In this document: positions 30,579-38,185 of the stretch, in pieces | Position numbering within the stretch: position 1 is the first letter of the stretch | How the letters are laid out: every line of letters starts with the position of its first letter | Assembly: GCF_019710475.1 (NCBI RefSeq) | Contig: NZ_JAJFAX010000012.1 | Location: 1 to 64,000, forward strand | Direction of reading: 5' to 3' | DNA: 64,000 nucleotides | Source of the DNA: Glycomyces sp. TRM65418 | GTDB taxonomy: Bacteria > Actinomycetota > Actinomycetes > Mycobacteriales > Micromonosporaceae | Notes under the pieces: model-generated | Told to the model about the DNA's origin: nothing | The model's input: only the letters and a program-made list of their open reading frames with translations | Databases searched by the model: none | Made by a program: the position numbers and the translations under genes

Positions 30579-31091
30579 CTAGACCCGGGCCGGGATGACG
30601 GGATCGGTGAGGAGGTCCTTGAGCTTGCGCAGGCCCTTGGCGGACTGGCTCTTCACCGTTCCGGTCGAACAGCCCATGGCGGTCGCGGTCTCATCGACGG
30701 ACAGTTGCTCCCAATACCGAAGAACGAGCGTCGCGCGCTGCCTGGCGGGCAGCCGGTTCAGCGCCGCGACCACTTCGAGCCGCACGTCGACCGCCTCCTG
30801 CGGGCGTTCGAGGCGCTGCACCGGCAGGTCGGCGCTGGACCGCTCGCGGCGGACCCAGCCCAGGCGGCGGTGCGAGATGTAGACGTTGGTGACGATCTTG
30901 CGGACGTACGCCGGAGCGCCGCCCGGTTCGACTCGCCGCCAGGCCGCGAACATCTTCGTCAGCGCCTTCTGCACGATGTCGTCGGCCTCGTACCAGTCTC
31001 CGCACAGCAGGTACGCGTACCGGCGCAGGCTCTCGCGCTGGGCGATGGCGAAGGATCGGAACTCGGCCTCTTGCTGCTCCTTGGTCTTCAC
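30579..31091 (-). CDS. SigE-family ECF RNA polymerase sigma factor
   Basis: A 170-aa group 4 sigma factor of the actinobacterial SigE family. Region 2 is RRYAYLLCGDWYEADDIVQKALTKMFAAWRRV (about 22-53), and region 4 is LNRLPARQRATLVLRYWEQLSVDETATAMGCSTGTVKSQSAKGL (helix-turn-helix about 130-155). It starts at GTG 31091 with AGAGG upstream. The adjacent membrane protein is the likely regulator of its activity. Confidence 0.92.
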   Translation of the reverse strand: MKTKEQQEAEFRSFAIAQRESLRRYAYLLCGDWYEADDIVQKALTKMFAAWRRVEPGGAPAYVRKIVTNVYISHRRLGWVRRERSSADLPVQRLERPQEAVDVRLEVVAALNRLPARQRATLVLRYWEQLSVDETATAMGCSTGTVKSQSAKGLRKLKDLLTDPVIPARV

Positions 31092-31207
31092 TGGGCCTCT
31101 TTCAGATGACGGGTAGGGGGCGGGCGGCCGGGCGTGGTGGATCGGCTTGGCCTGCCGCGCTTATTACGCGAAGACCGAGGTCCGGGTTGCCGGCGTGGGG
31201 GAAAACC

Positions 31208-31813
31208 TCAGGTCGCGGCCCGTCCGACGCGGACCGACCGGAACGCCGAGCCGGCGATCCAGACCGAGGCCGCGATCGAGGCGGCCTGCAGCGCCAGCCA
31301 CGCCAGCGGCGCGGGACCGCCCTCGCCGCGCGGGCCGACGACCGCGATCAGCGCCGCGCATCCCAGGGCCACGGCGATCTGGGCCAGACCGACCGCGCCG
31401 CACAGCACGGCGCGCCCTTCCAGGCGCCGGGCGACCACGAGCGCGGCGACGGTGAACGCGGCGGCCGTCGCGAGGTCGGTGAGCCTCGCGAGCAGGGTCA
31501 CGGCGAGGCCCGGGTCGCCTTCGCCGCCGAACAGGTCCCACATGATCGTCAACGCGGGCAACGCGATCAGCAGGGTCCAGGCGGTCCGGTGGGCCTGCGC
31601 GGCCGCGAGTTCGCGCTGGAGTTCGGCCGCGACCAGCGGCGGCGGGCCGAACTCGGCGGCGGCGTCCGCGACGGCCCGGTCCCGCGCGAAGCCCGCGTCC
31701 ATCAGCTCGGCGACCGCCTCCTCGAAGCCGTCGCCGAGCTCGGCGAGCATGTCGGCGCGCAGCCGCCGCGGCCCGCGCAGCGGCGCGGCGACCTGCTCGA
31801 CGTACTCGTTCAT
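31208..31813 (-). CDS. permease-prefix (HAAS-type) membrane protein
   Basis: A 201-aa protein with a helical N-terminal HAAS/permease-prefix domain (MNEYVEQVAAPLRGPRRLRADMLAELGDGFEEAVAELMDAG) and four hydrophobic helices. Such proteins are typically paired with PadR regulators; here its ATG overlaps the padR stop (ATGA). Probably part of a small signalling/transport unit; substrate unknown. Confidence 0.75.
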   Translation of the reverse strand: MNEYVEQVAAPLRGPRRLRADMLAELGDGFEEAVAELMDAGFARDRAVADAAAEFGPPPLVAAELQRELAAAQAHRTAWTLLIALPALTIMWDLFGGEGDPGLAVTLLARLTDLATAAAFTVAALVVARRLEGRAVLCGAVGLAQIAVALGCAALIAVVGPRGEGGPAPLAWLALQAASIAASVWIAGSAFRSVRVGRAAT

Positions 31814-32127
31814 GTGCCGAGGACCGCGGTCATGACCTCGCGCAGCGCCAGCCAGTCGGCGCGGCCCTTCGCGAGCGCCGCCGAACCCGCCTCGGTGATC
31901 GCGTAGACGCGGCGGCGGCGGCCGGAGGCCTGCGTCCACTTCCCGGCCACGAACCCGGCCCGCTCCAGGCGGCGCAGCGCCGGGTAGACCGTGCCGCTGG
32001 GCAGGTCGAGCTGCTCACCGCTCGACTCCTTGAGCGCCGCGATGATCGCGTAGCCATGGGCCTCACCGCGTTGGAGGGTCGCCAGGATCAGGGTGTCGAG
32101 CTGGCCGTGAATGCCGTCAGCGTCCAT
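31810..32127 (-). CDS. PadR-family transcriptional regulator
   Basis: A 105-aa PadR winged-helix protein: LDTLILATLQRGEAHGYAIIAALKE, SGTVYPALRRLERAGFV and the RRRVYAITEAGSAAL wing. A TAAGCT hexamer (32134-32139, minus strand) ends 6 nt before the ATG, so it is probably leaderless. It likely represses itself and the divergent membrane gene through the palindrome at 32151-32195. Confidence 0.92.
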   Translation of the reverse strand: MDADGIHGQLDTLILATLQRGEAHGYAIIAALKESSGEQLDLPSGTVYPALRRLERAGFVAGKWTQASGRRRRVYAITEAGSAALAKGRADWLALREVMTAVLGT

Positions 32128-32150
32128 GGGTCCAGCTTACGCGCCGATAG

Positions 32151-32195
32151 GTAGACGGGCTTGATATGTAGCTCGCCTACATATAGGCTGTCTAC
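32151..32195. promoter_or_regulatory. nested PadR operators and divergent promoters
   Basis: Inner perfect inverted repeat ATATGTAG-N5-CTACATAT (32164-32184), which fits the PadR ATGT/ACAT pattern. An outer pair GTAGAC (32151-32156) and GTCTAC (32190-32195) has almost the same centre. The inner site abuts the TAGGCT -10 (32184-32189) of the plus-strand gene, whose ATG lies 6 nt further on, so binding would block that promoter. Confidence 0.75.
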
Positions 32196-32792
32196 ATGAT
32201 CAGATACCTGCACACCCTCTCCCTCGTCGCGGGCCCCCTGCTCGCGGCCGTCGCCACGTTCTTCTGGGAAGGCGACCGCTACGGCGTCACCGCGAGCGTC
32301 CTCCTCGCGTTCAGCACCGTCGCCTGGATCTACGGCCTCCTCGGCCTCTGGGAACGCGTCGCCGCCTGGCGGCCGTGGTTCGGCGGCGTCGGCATCGTGC
32401 TCGCCCTCGCCGGATTCCTGGGCGGCATGGCCTTCAGCTTCCAGGGCTTCTTCGAAGGGCTCTACGGCGTCTCCAAGACCGGCTCCCTCGACGCCGCCGC
32501 CGAGCACCCGGCGGCCTCCGCGCTCGTGCTGTGGCTCCCGGGCCCGGCCTTCCCGCTGGGCCTGTGCGCGCTCGGCATCGCGCTGGCCTGGTCCCGACTC
32601 GCCCCTCGGTGGCTCGGCGGCCTCCTCGTCCTCTCGGGGGTGTGCTTCCCGCTGAGCCGCGTCACGCGCAGCGAACCGATCGCGCACCTCGCCGACCTGC
32701 TCATCCTGGTGGCCTTCACCGTCATCGCCGTCGCCTATCTGCGCACCGGTCTGCGCCGGACCACCCCCGAACCCGCCCCGGCGGCGACCTGA
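32196..32792 (+). CDS. six-helix membrane protein under PadR control
   Basis: A 198-aa integral membrane protein with about six helices (LVAGPLLAAVATFFW ... FPLGLCALGIALAW ... LADLLILVAFTVIAVAYL). I do not recognise a specific family; it resembles DUF4386-like small membrane proteins. Leaderless-type start at 32196. Divergent from padR, with a PadR-type palindrome over its promoter, so it is the probable main target of that regulator. Confidence 0.7.
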   Translation: MIRYLHTLSLVAGPLLAAVATFFWEGDRYGVTASVLLAFSTVAWIYGLLGLWERVAAWRPWFGGVGIVLALAGFLGGMAFSFQGFFEGLYGVSKTGSLDAAAEHPAASALVLWLPGPAFPLGLCALGIALAWSRLAPRWLGGLLVLSGVCFPLSRVTRSEPIAHLADLLILVAFTVIAVAYLRTGLRRTTPEPAPAAT

Positions 32793-32801
32793 ACCGGCCC
32801 G

Positions 32802-32861
32802 GCCCGCGTCCCTCCTCCGGCGTTGCCTCCGTCACGGGAACCCGTTTGGAGGGGCGCGGGC
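32802..32861 (+). terminator. stem-loop before the tRNA gene
   Basis: Long-range stem GCCCGCGTCCCTCC / GGAGGGGCGCGGGC (one G-U) enclosing about 32 nt, 9 bp after the membrane gene stop. It ends before the tRNA promoter. Confidence 0.5.
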
Positions 32862-32919
32862 GCATCCGGTACAGTTACATCCCGTCGGCGCGGCAAGCTT
32901 TGAAGCGCGGACACGCCAT

Positions 32920-32991
32920 TGGGGTATGGTGTAATTGGCAACACGGCTGATTCTGGTTCAGTTGTTCTTGGTTCGAGTCCAGGTACCCCAG
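32920..32991 (+). tRNA. tRNA-Gln (anticodon CTG)
   Basis: A complete 72-nt cloverleaf: 7-bp acceptor stem TGGGGTA / TACCCCA, D arm, anticodon stem CTGA/TCAG around the loop TTCTGGT (anticodon CTG at 32953-32955), and TpsiC arm with GGTTCGAGTCC. The CCA end is not encoded. A GGTACAGTTACAT stretch about 50 bp upstream is the likely promoter. Confidence 0.97.
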
Positions 32992-33013
32992 CAACATCAG
33001 GCATTGAGCCTGC

Positions 33014-33045
33014 AAGCGGTCATCGGGTTGATGACCGCTTATTTT
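33014..33045 (+). terminator. tRNA-Gln terminator
   Basis: AAGCGGTCAT-loop-ATGACCGCTT followed by ATTTT: a classic intrinsic terminator 22 bp after the tRNA. Confidence 0.9.
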
Positions 33046-33424
33046 CGTCCTCATGGTCCGGTGGTCCAGGCTCCGGCCCGGGCGCTGTGGTCTTCGCGGG
33101 TTCGGCAGCGCGTGGAAGGTGCGGGGGAGTCCACCCGCCTGCGTGGAGGTGACCATCGGGGCGGCCACCGATCTCCAGTTCAGTGTGATGATCCGAGGCA
33201 CCGCCCGCTTCGACGACGGCCCGTTCAAGCGCCGGCAGGGTGGGACCGACCCTCAGCACTGTTCAGGACCTCGGTTCCCCCTGCGTCCTTGACTTGCCGC
33301 TCAAGGTCATCGAGGCAGGGACAGGTCTCAAGGGCGCCTGACCCCGCGCGAAGAACGGCACTTCACTCGGGCCGGAGAAGGCCGGGTCCCCGCCTTCTTC
33401 GACATGCGGCGTTCCGCTTCGCCT
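33046..33424. other. 379-bp gap; hairpin near the ABC gene end
   Basis: No gene I can support. A hairpin AGAAGGC / GCCTTCT (33376-33398) lies just beyond the stop of the minus-strand ABC transporter gene and may terminate it. The middle part has open stretches but no recognisable protein. Confidence 0.4.
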
Positions 33425-35185
33425 TCAACCGGCAAAGTGCCGCGCTCGGTTTCCCTGCCACGCGCGCCAGAGTCCCGCGTACACCCCGTTCGCGGCAAGA
33501 AGATCTTCGTGCGTGCCCTCCTCGGCGATGCGGCCGGCCTCGACGACCGCGATCCGGTCCGCCGAACGCGCCGCCTGGAGCTGGTGAGCGATCGTGATGA
33601 CGGTGCGGCCTTCCAGGGCGGCCGCCAGCGCCGACTCCACCTTCCCCGCCCTGGCCGGGTCGATGCCGGCCGTGGCCTCGTCGAGGATCACGACGTCGGG
33701 GTCGGCCACGACGACTCGCGCCAGAGCGATCTGCTGCGCCTCGGCGGTGCTCAACCTGCGATGCTCGTCGCCGAGCATCGTGTCGAGCCCTTCGGTCAGG
33801 GCCCACTCCGCGTCCACGCGCCGCAGCGCGGCCTCCAGAAGCGCGTCTCCCGCCTCGGGGGCGGCGAGCATCAGATTGTCCCGCAACGTCGCGGCGAACA
33901 CGTAGTGCTCCTGCGTCACCAGCACGACGTGGCGGCGGAGTTCCTCGACTCCGATGTCGCACACCGGGACGCCGCCGAACGTCGCCGATCCCGTGCGGGG
34001 TCGGTCGATGCCCGCCAGCAGCCGCGCGATCGTGGACTTCCCGGCCCCCGAGGGCCCGACCACGGCCAGCCGCTCCCCGGGCGCCGGGTGGAGGTTCAGC
34101 CCGTGCAGCACGTCCGGGCCGCCGTCGTAGCCGAATGTCACCGCGTCCAGTCGCACCTCCGTCCCGTTCGGCACGGCCTCCCGCCGTGCGGTCGCGACGC
34201 GATTGACCCCCTCGATGCGTGCCAGCGCCGCCGTCCCCTGCTGGAACCCGTTGAGCTGCGCCATGACCGTGTTGGTCGGGTTGGCGATGCGGACGGTCAA
34301 GGTGATCGCCGCGACCGCCGTGCCCAGGCTCATCCCGCCTTGGAGGGCCCACCAGCCGGCGGCCGCGATGACGAGCACCAACTGGATCCGGTTGAGCCAC
34401 AGCAGGGCCAGGAAGAACTCGTTCTGCAGCCCCAGCACCCGCATGAACCACTCGTACATCGTCTCGGCGCGTCGGTACCCCATCGAGCGTCGCTCCTGCT
34501 GGAGCGCGAGGGCTGCGACGGTCCTGGCGCCCGTGCCCGACGCGGTGAGCGTCTCGGCCGCTTCGCTCATGGCCGCGCGCTCTCCCCGGAACATCTCGCC
34601 GGCGCGGCGCAGGTACCGGCGGGCCGTCAGCAGCAGGAGCGGCAGCGTCAGCAGCGAGCACAGGCCCAGCAGCGGGTCGACCGCGAACGTGGCCACATAC
34701 AGGGCGATGACCTCGATGAACGCGGTGGCGATCGTCGGCCCGCTATAGCGCAGCAGGTCCGCGACGGTGTTGACGTCGGAGGCGGTCCGAGTGCCGAGGT
34801 CGCCGCGTCCGGCCTGCTCGACCCGGTCGAGCGGCAGCCCGAGCACTCGGCCGACGACGCCTTCTCGCAGCCGAGCGGCGGCGCGCTCGCCGAACCGGTA
34901 GCCTGCGCGGCGCCCGAGCCGGCTGAGCACGAACTGGACCGCGACGCATACGACGATGAGACCGCACACCAGGTTGATGCGTCCGACGGTCCAGCCCGCC
35001 CTGATCCCATCGACGACGTGGCCCAGGAGGACCGGCACCGCGACGCTGAGTGCGGCTGCGAGCACGTACAGCACGAGGATCTGGACGGCCCGTCCCTTGT
35101 CGGCGGCGAACAGCCGCATGAGGGCCCGCCGGACCTCCGCAGGGCTCGCGACCGGCAGTCGGTTCTGGATCTCGATGGCGCTCAT
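33425..35185 (-). CDS. ABC exporter half with intact Walker motifs, degenerate signature
   Basis: A 586-aa type IV ABC exporter subunit: six-helix transmembrane domain (about 30-310) and ATPase domain with Walker A GPSGAGKST (377-385), Walker B VVILDEA (catalytic Glu503) and a distal His in ITIAHQ. The ABC signature is degenerate (LSTAE, 478-482, instead of LSGGQ). The partner gene at 35220 has the opposite defects. Start at 35185 follows an AGGAGG-type site; the partner stops 34 bp upstream. Probably exports the peptide product of the adjacent RiPP cluster. Confidence 0.88.
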   Translation of the reverse strand: MSAIEIQNRLPVASPAEVRRALMRLFAADKGRAVQILVLYVLAAALSVAVPVLLGHVVDGIRAGWTVGRINLVCGLIVVCVAVQFVLSRLGRRAGYRFGERAAARLREGVVGRVLGLPLDRVEQAGRGDLGTRTASDVNTVADLLRYSGPTIATAFIEVIALYVATFAVDPLLGLCSLLTLPLLLLTARRYLRRAGEMFRGERAAMSEAAETLTASGTGARTVAALALQQERRSMGYRRAETMYEWFMRVLGLQNEFFLALLWLNRIQLVLVIAAAGWWALQGGMSLGTAVAAITLTVRIANPTNTVMAQLNGFQQGTAALARIEGVNRVATARREAVPNGTEVRLDAVTFGYDGGPDVLHGLNLHPAPGERLAVVGPSGAGKSTIARLLAGIDRPRTGSATFGGVPVCDIGVEELRRHVVLVTQEHYVFAATLRDNLMLAAPEAGDALLEAALRRVDAEWALTEGLDTMLGDEHRRLSTAEAQQIALARVVVADPDVVILDEATAGIDPARAGKVESALAAALEGRTVITIAHQLQAARSADRIAVVEAGRIAEEGTHEDLLAANGVYAGLWRAWQGNRARHFAG

Positions 35186-35219
35186 GCGCCTTCCTCCTCT
35201 TGAAGAAGCTTGCGGGCGA

Positions 35220-36875
35220 TCAGTCGGCGCCGTGCGATGTGAGGGTCCGGTAGGCCGGGTCCGCCACCAGCTCGGCGTGGGTTCCGGTGGCGTGGACCTT
35301 GCCCTCGGCCATCCACGCCACGCGGTCGGCACGCGCGAGCCATAGGGGCGAGGTCGTGACGACCAGAGTGGATTTCATGGCGCGTGTCGCGGCGACCCGT
35401 TCGGCGATGAGCGACTCAGTATGCGAGTCCACCGCCGAGGTCGGCTCCACGGCCAGCAGCACCTCCGGCCCGGCCGCGAGCGCGCGGGCGAGGCGCAGCC
35501 GCTGGCGCTGCCCGCCCGAGAGGTTCCGTCCGCCTTCGGCGACGTGCGCCTCCAGCGTGGCGCCCAATCCGGTGTAGACGTCATGCGCGCATGCGGTCTC
35601 GATCGCTGCGAGCGCCTCGTTCGGCTCGGCCCGCAGTGTGGTTCGCAGCGTCCCGGCGAACAGGTGGTCCTCGTCGGTCAGCAACATGATCCGCTCGCGC
35701 ACCTCGTCGAGGGCATACGCGCTTAGGGGCTTCGTGCCCCAGGCCGCCTCGGAGTCGCGGTAGCGAGCCAGCCGCTCGCAGGCTTCGAGGGCGCAGGCAG
35801 TCTCGGCGGTGACGACCACGGTGAGGCCGCCGGGCGGGACGACCAGCCCCGTATCCGGGTCGCTCAGTTCGCCGCCCGCGCCCCGCACGGTGCCGCCGTC
35901 GTCCACATCGGTCTCGATCGCGAGGAACCGGGCGATGCGCCCGGCCGCCACCCGGGAGGCCACCAGGACGCTCGCAGTGCCGATCAGACCTCCGGAAACC
36001 GCGATGAACACGGTCGCGAAACTGAACGCCGAGGCCAGGCCGCCGATGGTGATGGTCCGGTCCGCAGCCAGGAGGGCGCCGGTCCAGGTGATCGCCGCGA
36101 CGAACACGATCGGCAGCGAGTACTGCAGTGCGTGGATCCACGAGATCGAGTTCGCCACCCGGTACCCGGTGCGCTGCAGTGCGGCCGACCGTTCACGGTA
36201 TCGGTCGGCGAACAGCAGGTCGCCGCCGATGCCGCGCAGTACCCGCAGGCCGCCTACGATGTCGGCGGCGTGGGCGGTGAGATCGCCGATCATCTTCCGG
36301 TAGTCGGCCTGGCGGCGCTGGAGCCTGCCCAGGAGCGGCCCGATGACGAGGGCGGTGAGGGCGCTTCCGGCGATGACGACGATGCCCAGCAGCGGGTGGA
36401 TCGACCAGACCAGGACCGAGCCGACGATGAACATCGCGAAGTTGTTGAAGAAGAATCCGATCTCGGAGACCGATCCGGCCGCTTTGCGGGTGTCCTCGCT
36501 CGAGAGGTTCACCAGCTCCCCGGCCGAAATGCGCCCTCGGACCCCGGTGGCGGCCGTGTTGAGGTGGTCGGTGAGACGCCGGAGCATCGCGCGCTGGTTC
36601 TCGGCCTCGGCGCCGACGAACAGCCGGAAGCCCACCGACCAGAAGAGAGGTTGCACGATCACGGCGAACAGCATGAGCGCCAGCCAGAACGCGAAGGCGC
36701 GTGCATCGCGCGCGATGATGCCCTCGTCGATGATCCGGCCGAGCATCCACAGCTGCGACATCGAGAGCGCCCCCGCGGAGAGGTACATCAGGACGCCGAT
36801 TGCGATGCGGCGAGCATGGGGCCGCGCGTGGTCGACGAGAAGACGCCGAGCCGTCGGCGGGGGAATGGGGTGCAT
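35220..36875 (-). CDS. ABC exporter half with degenerate Walker A/B, intact signature
   Basis: A 551-aa ABC exporter subunit with an N-terminal transmembrane domain (about 20-310). In the nucleotide-binding domain the Walker A is unrecognisable (VTAETACALE, about 355-364) and Walker B reads LLAVEP, but the signature LSGGQRQR (452-459) is perfect. With its neighbour it should form a heterodimer with one active and one dead ATP site. TAGGCT (36884-36889, minus strand) ends 8 nt before the ATG, suggesting a leaderless mRNA divergent from the precursor peptide promoter. Confidence 0.85.
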   Translation of the reverse strand: MHPIPPPTARRLLVDHARPHARRIAIGVLMYLSAGALSMSQLWMLGRIIDEGIIARDARAFAFWLALMLFAVIVQPLFWSVGFRLFVGAEAENQRAMLRRLTDHLNTAATGVRGRISAGELVNLSSEDTRKAAGSVSEIGFFFNNFAMFIVGSVLVWSIHPLLGIVVIAGSALTALVIGPLLGRLQRRQADYRKMIGDLTAHAADIVGGLRVLRGIGGDLLFADRYRERSAALQRTGYRVANSISWIHALQYSLPIVFVAAITWTGALLAADRTITIGGLASAFSFATVFIAVSGGLIGTASVLVASRVAAGRIARFLAIETDVDDGGTVRGAGGELSDPDTGLVVPPGGLTVVVTAETACALEACERLARYRDSEAAWGTKPLSAYALDEVRERIMLLTDEDHLFAGTLRTTLRAEPNEALAAIETACAHDVYTGLGATLEAHVAEGGRNLSGGQRQRLRLARALAAGPEVLLAVEPTSAVDSHTESLIAERVAATRAMKSTLVVTTSPLWLARADRVAWMAEGKVHATGTHAELVADPAYRTLTSHGAD

Positions 36876-36978
36876 GGGCCCGAAGCCTACCCTCGGTCAT
36901 GCTCCGTACCAATGTCCTGGATGGACCATGAAGACCGAGAGCGCATTCCCCTGGGAAGGAAGTGACTGAGCGACGCTC

Positions 36979-37065
36979 GTGAGCTCTCGGTGCGCCGCTC
37001 GGTGGCGGAATGTGAGCCCCTCGAGAGAAGAATGCGAACCGCGAGAGAGCGTCGATCCATACGTT
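36979..37065 (+). promoter_or_regulatory. 11-bp direct repeats and -10 of precursor A
   Basis: Seven consecutive 11-bp frames run from 36979 to 37055; the clearest are GTGAGCTCTCG, GTGAGCCCCTC, GCGAACCGCGA and GAGAGCGTCGA. The last is followed by 4 bp and TACGTT (37060-37065). Direct repeats with 11-bp period just upstream of a -10 are the hallmark of SARP-type activator sites. The same layout recurs at 37635-37688 and 47967-48020. Confidence 0.7.
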
Positions 37066-37125
37066 GGGTGTCGGGTCGGGCTGCAAAGCCCTCGTACCGG
37101 CCCTCGAAGAACAGGAGATGCGCAG

Positions 37126-37425
37126 ATGAGCAATCTGGCCTACGAAGTCCACCCTACCGAGCAAGCGGAGAAGGTCGATGCCGTGGCGACGGCGATGGAC
37201 GCGCTGATCGGTCGACTCGGCTATGACGAGTCGTTCCGAGCGGCGCTCGCCAACAACCCGAAGGAAACGCTCAAGGCGTCCGGGATCGTGCTGCAGAAGG
37301 AGGCCCTGGAGGCGTACATCCGCATCCAGCCCGAGCGATTCGAGAAAGCGTCCGAGGCCCTGTTCTCGCGCGTCGACTCGGATTTCCTGATGAGCCTCTC
37401 GGCGCCTTCCTGCGATGCCTTTTAA
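37126..37425 (+). CDS. RiPP precursor peptide A
   Basis: A 99-aa peptide. The leader is helical and resembles NHLP/Nif11-type leaders (SFRAALANNPKETLKASGIVL), and the C-terminus is a short Cys-containing tail, LSAPSCDAF. It is almost identical to precursor B; the clearest tail difference is the last two residues (AF versus IW). RBS CAGGAG lies 8 nt before the ATG. A roughly 60-nt leader RNA with a GGGCT/AGCCC hairpin separates it from the -10. Its position in front of radical SAM, ligase and oxygenase genes and beside an exporter makes it the likely substrate of the cluster. Confidence 0.8.
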   Translation: MSNLAYEVHPTEQAEKVDAVATAMDALIGRLGYDESFRAALANNPKETLKASGIVLQKEALEAYIRIQPERFEKASEALFSRVDSDFLMSLSAPSCDAF

Positions 37426-37487
37426 CGGGTGCGGGACACGGCCGGAGAGAGGTGCGTCTAGGCGCCTTCCGGATTGACGTTCGGTGT

Positions 37488-37519
37488 CTGGGGCGCGGCC
37501 GCAACGGGCGGCGCCCCAG
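37488..37519 (+). terminator. hairpin after precursor A (copy 1)
   Basis: Stem CTGGGGCGC / GCGCCCCAG, 63 bp after the precursor stop, followed by CAGGAGTGACATG that matches the region just before the radical SAM start at 38186. It is the counterpart of the 38132-38163 hairpin, and shows that the tandem duplication extended to the start of the radical SAM gene, here left as a stub (ATG at 37542, no homologous coding). A partial terminator would favour precursor over enzyme expression. Confidence 0.6.
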
Positions 37520-37634
37520 GTATCTCCTTGCCAGGAGTGACATGAGGCGCCAGCAGAGCCCACGCCGATCCTCGAGTCTCACACCGCAACCGAGTGGCAC
37601 TCGTCGACTCGAGGTGCGCCGCTCGGGACGGCGT

Positions 37635-37688
37635 GTGAGCCGCGAATGAGGCTCGAGTGAGCCGCGAGTGATCCGCGATGCATACGTT
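37635..37688 (+). promoter_or_regulatory. four 11-bp direct repeats and -10 of precursor B
   Basis: GTGAGCCGCGA (37635), ATGAGGCTCGA (37646), GTGAGCCGCGA (37657) and GTGATCCGCGA (37668), then TGCA and TACGTT (37683-37688). This is the cleanest of the three copies and defines the repeat consensus GTGAGCCGCGA. Spacing to the -10 is identical in all three. Confidence 0.8.
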
Positions 37689-37762
37689 GGGTGTCGGGTC
37701 GGGCTGCAAAGTCCTCGTACTGGCCCTTGTAGAACACTTCTCGAAGAACAGGAGATGCGCAG

Positions 37763-38062
37763 ATGAGCGATCTGGCATACGAATCCAACCCCGTCGAGCA
37801 AGCGGAGAAGGTCGAGGCCGTGGCCGCGGCGATGGACGCGCTGATCGGTCGACTCGGCTACGACGAGTCGTTCCGAGCGGCGCTCGCCAACAACCCGAAG
37901 GAAACGCTCAAGGCGTCCGGGATCGTGCTCCACAAGGAGGCCCTGGAGGCGTACATGCGTACCCAGCCCGAGCGGTTCGACAAGGCGTCCGAGGCCCTGT
38001 TCTCGCGCGTCGACTCGGATTTCCTGATGAGCCTCTCGGCGCCTTCCTGCGACATCTGGTAG
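37763..38062 (+). CDS. RiPP precursor peptide B
   Basis: A 99-aa paralogue of precursor A with the same leader and the tail LSAPSCDIW. Differences from A are concentrated near the N-terminus, a few scattered positions and the last two residues; the segment SRVDSDFLMSLSAPSCD is identical. This pattern (constant leader, variable C-terminal residues) is typical of RiPP substrates. CAGGAG is 8 nt before the ATG. It is the first intact gene upstream of the radical SAM operon. Confidence 0.82.
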   Translation: MSDLAYESNPVEQAEKVEAVAAAMDALIGRLGYDESFRAALANNPKETLKASGIVLHKEALEAYMRTQPERFDKASEALFSRVDSDFLMSLSAPSCDIW

Positions 38063-38131
38063 CGAGCACGGGCACGACCGGAGCAATCGCGCCGAGGGCC
38101 TTTCGGCCTCACCGGCGTTAACGTTCGGTAT

Positions 38132-38163
38132 CTGGGGCGTGGCCGCAACGGGCGGCGCTCCAG
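38132..38163 (+). terminator. hairpin between precursor B and the enzyme operon
   Basis: CTGGGGCGT / GCGCTCCAG. Compared with copy 1 at 37488, two stem positions changed but remain paired as G-U, so the structure is conserved while the sequence drifts. It lies 23 bp before the radical SAM ATG and probably lowers read-through from precursor to enzymes. Confidence 0.6.
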
Positions 38164-38185
38164 ATATCCTCTCTTTAGGAGTGAC

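Noticed and set aside
33046-33424. Small ORFs after the tRNA as integrase relic or attachment site
   Set aside because: No integrase motif and no repeated copy of the tRNA 3' end that I could find downstream, so an integrative element is not supported.
37452-37649. 65-aa ORF between the two precursor genes
   Set aside because: Arg-rich, and overlaps the hairpin, a radical SAM start stub and the 11-bp repeats; better explained as duplicated noncoding DNA.
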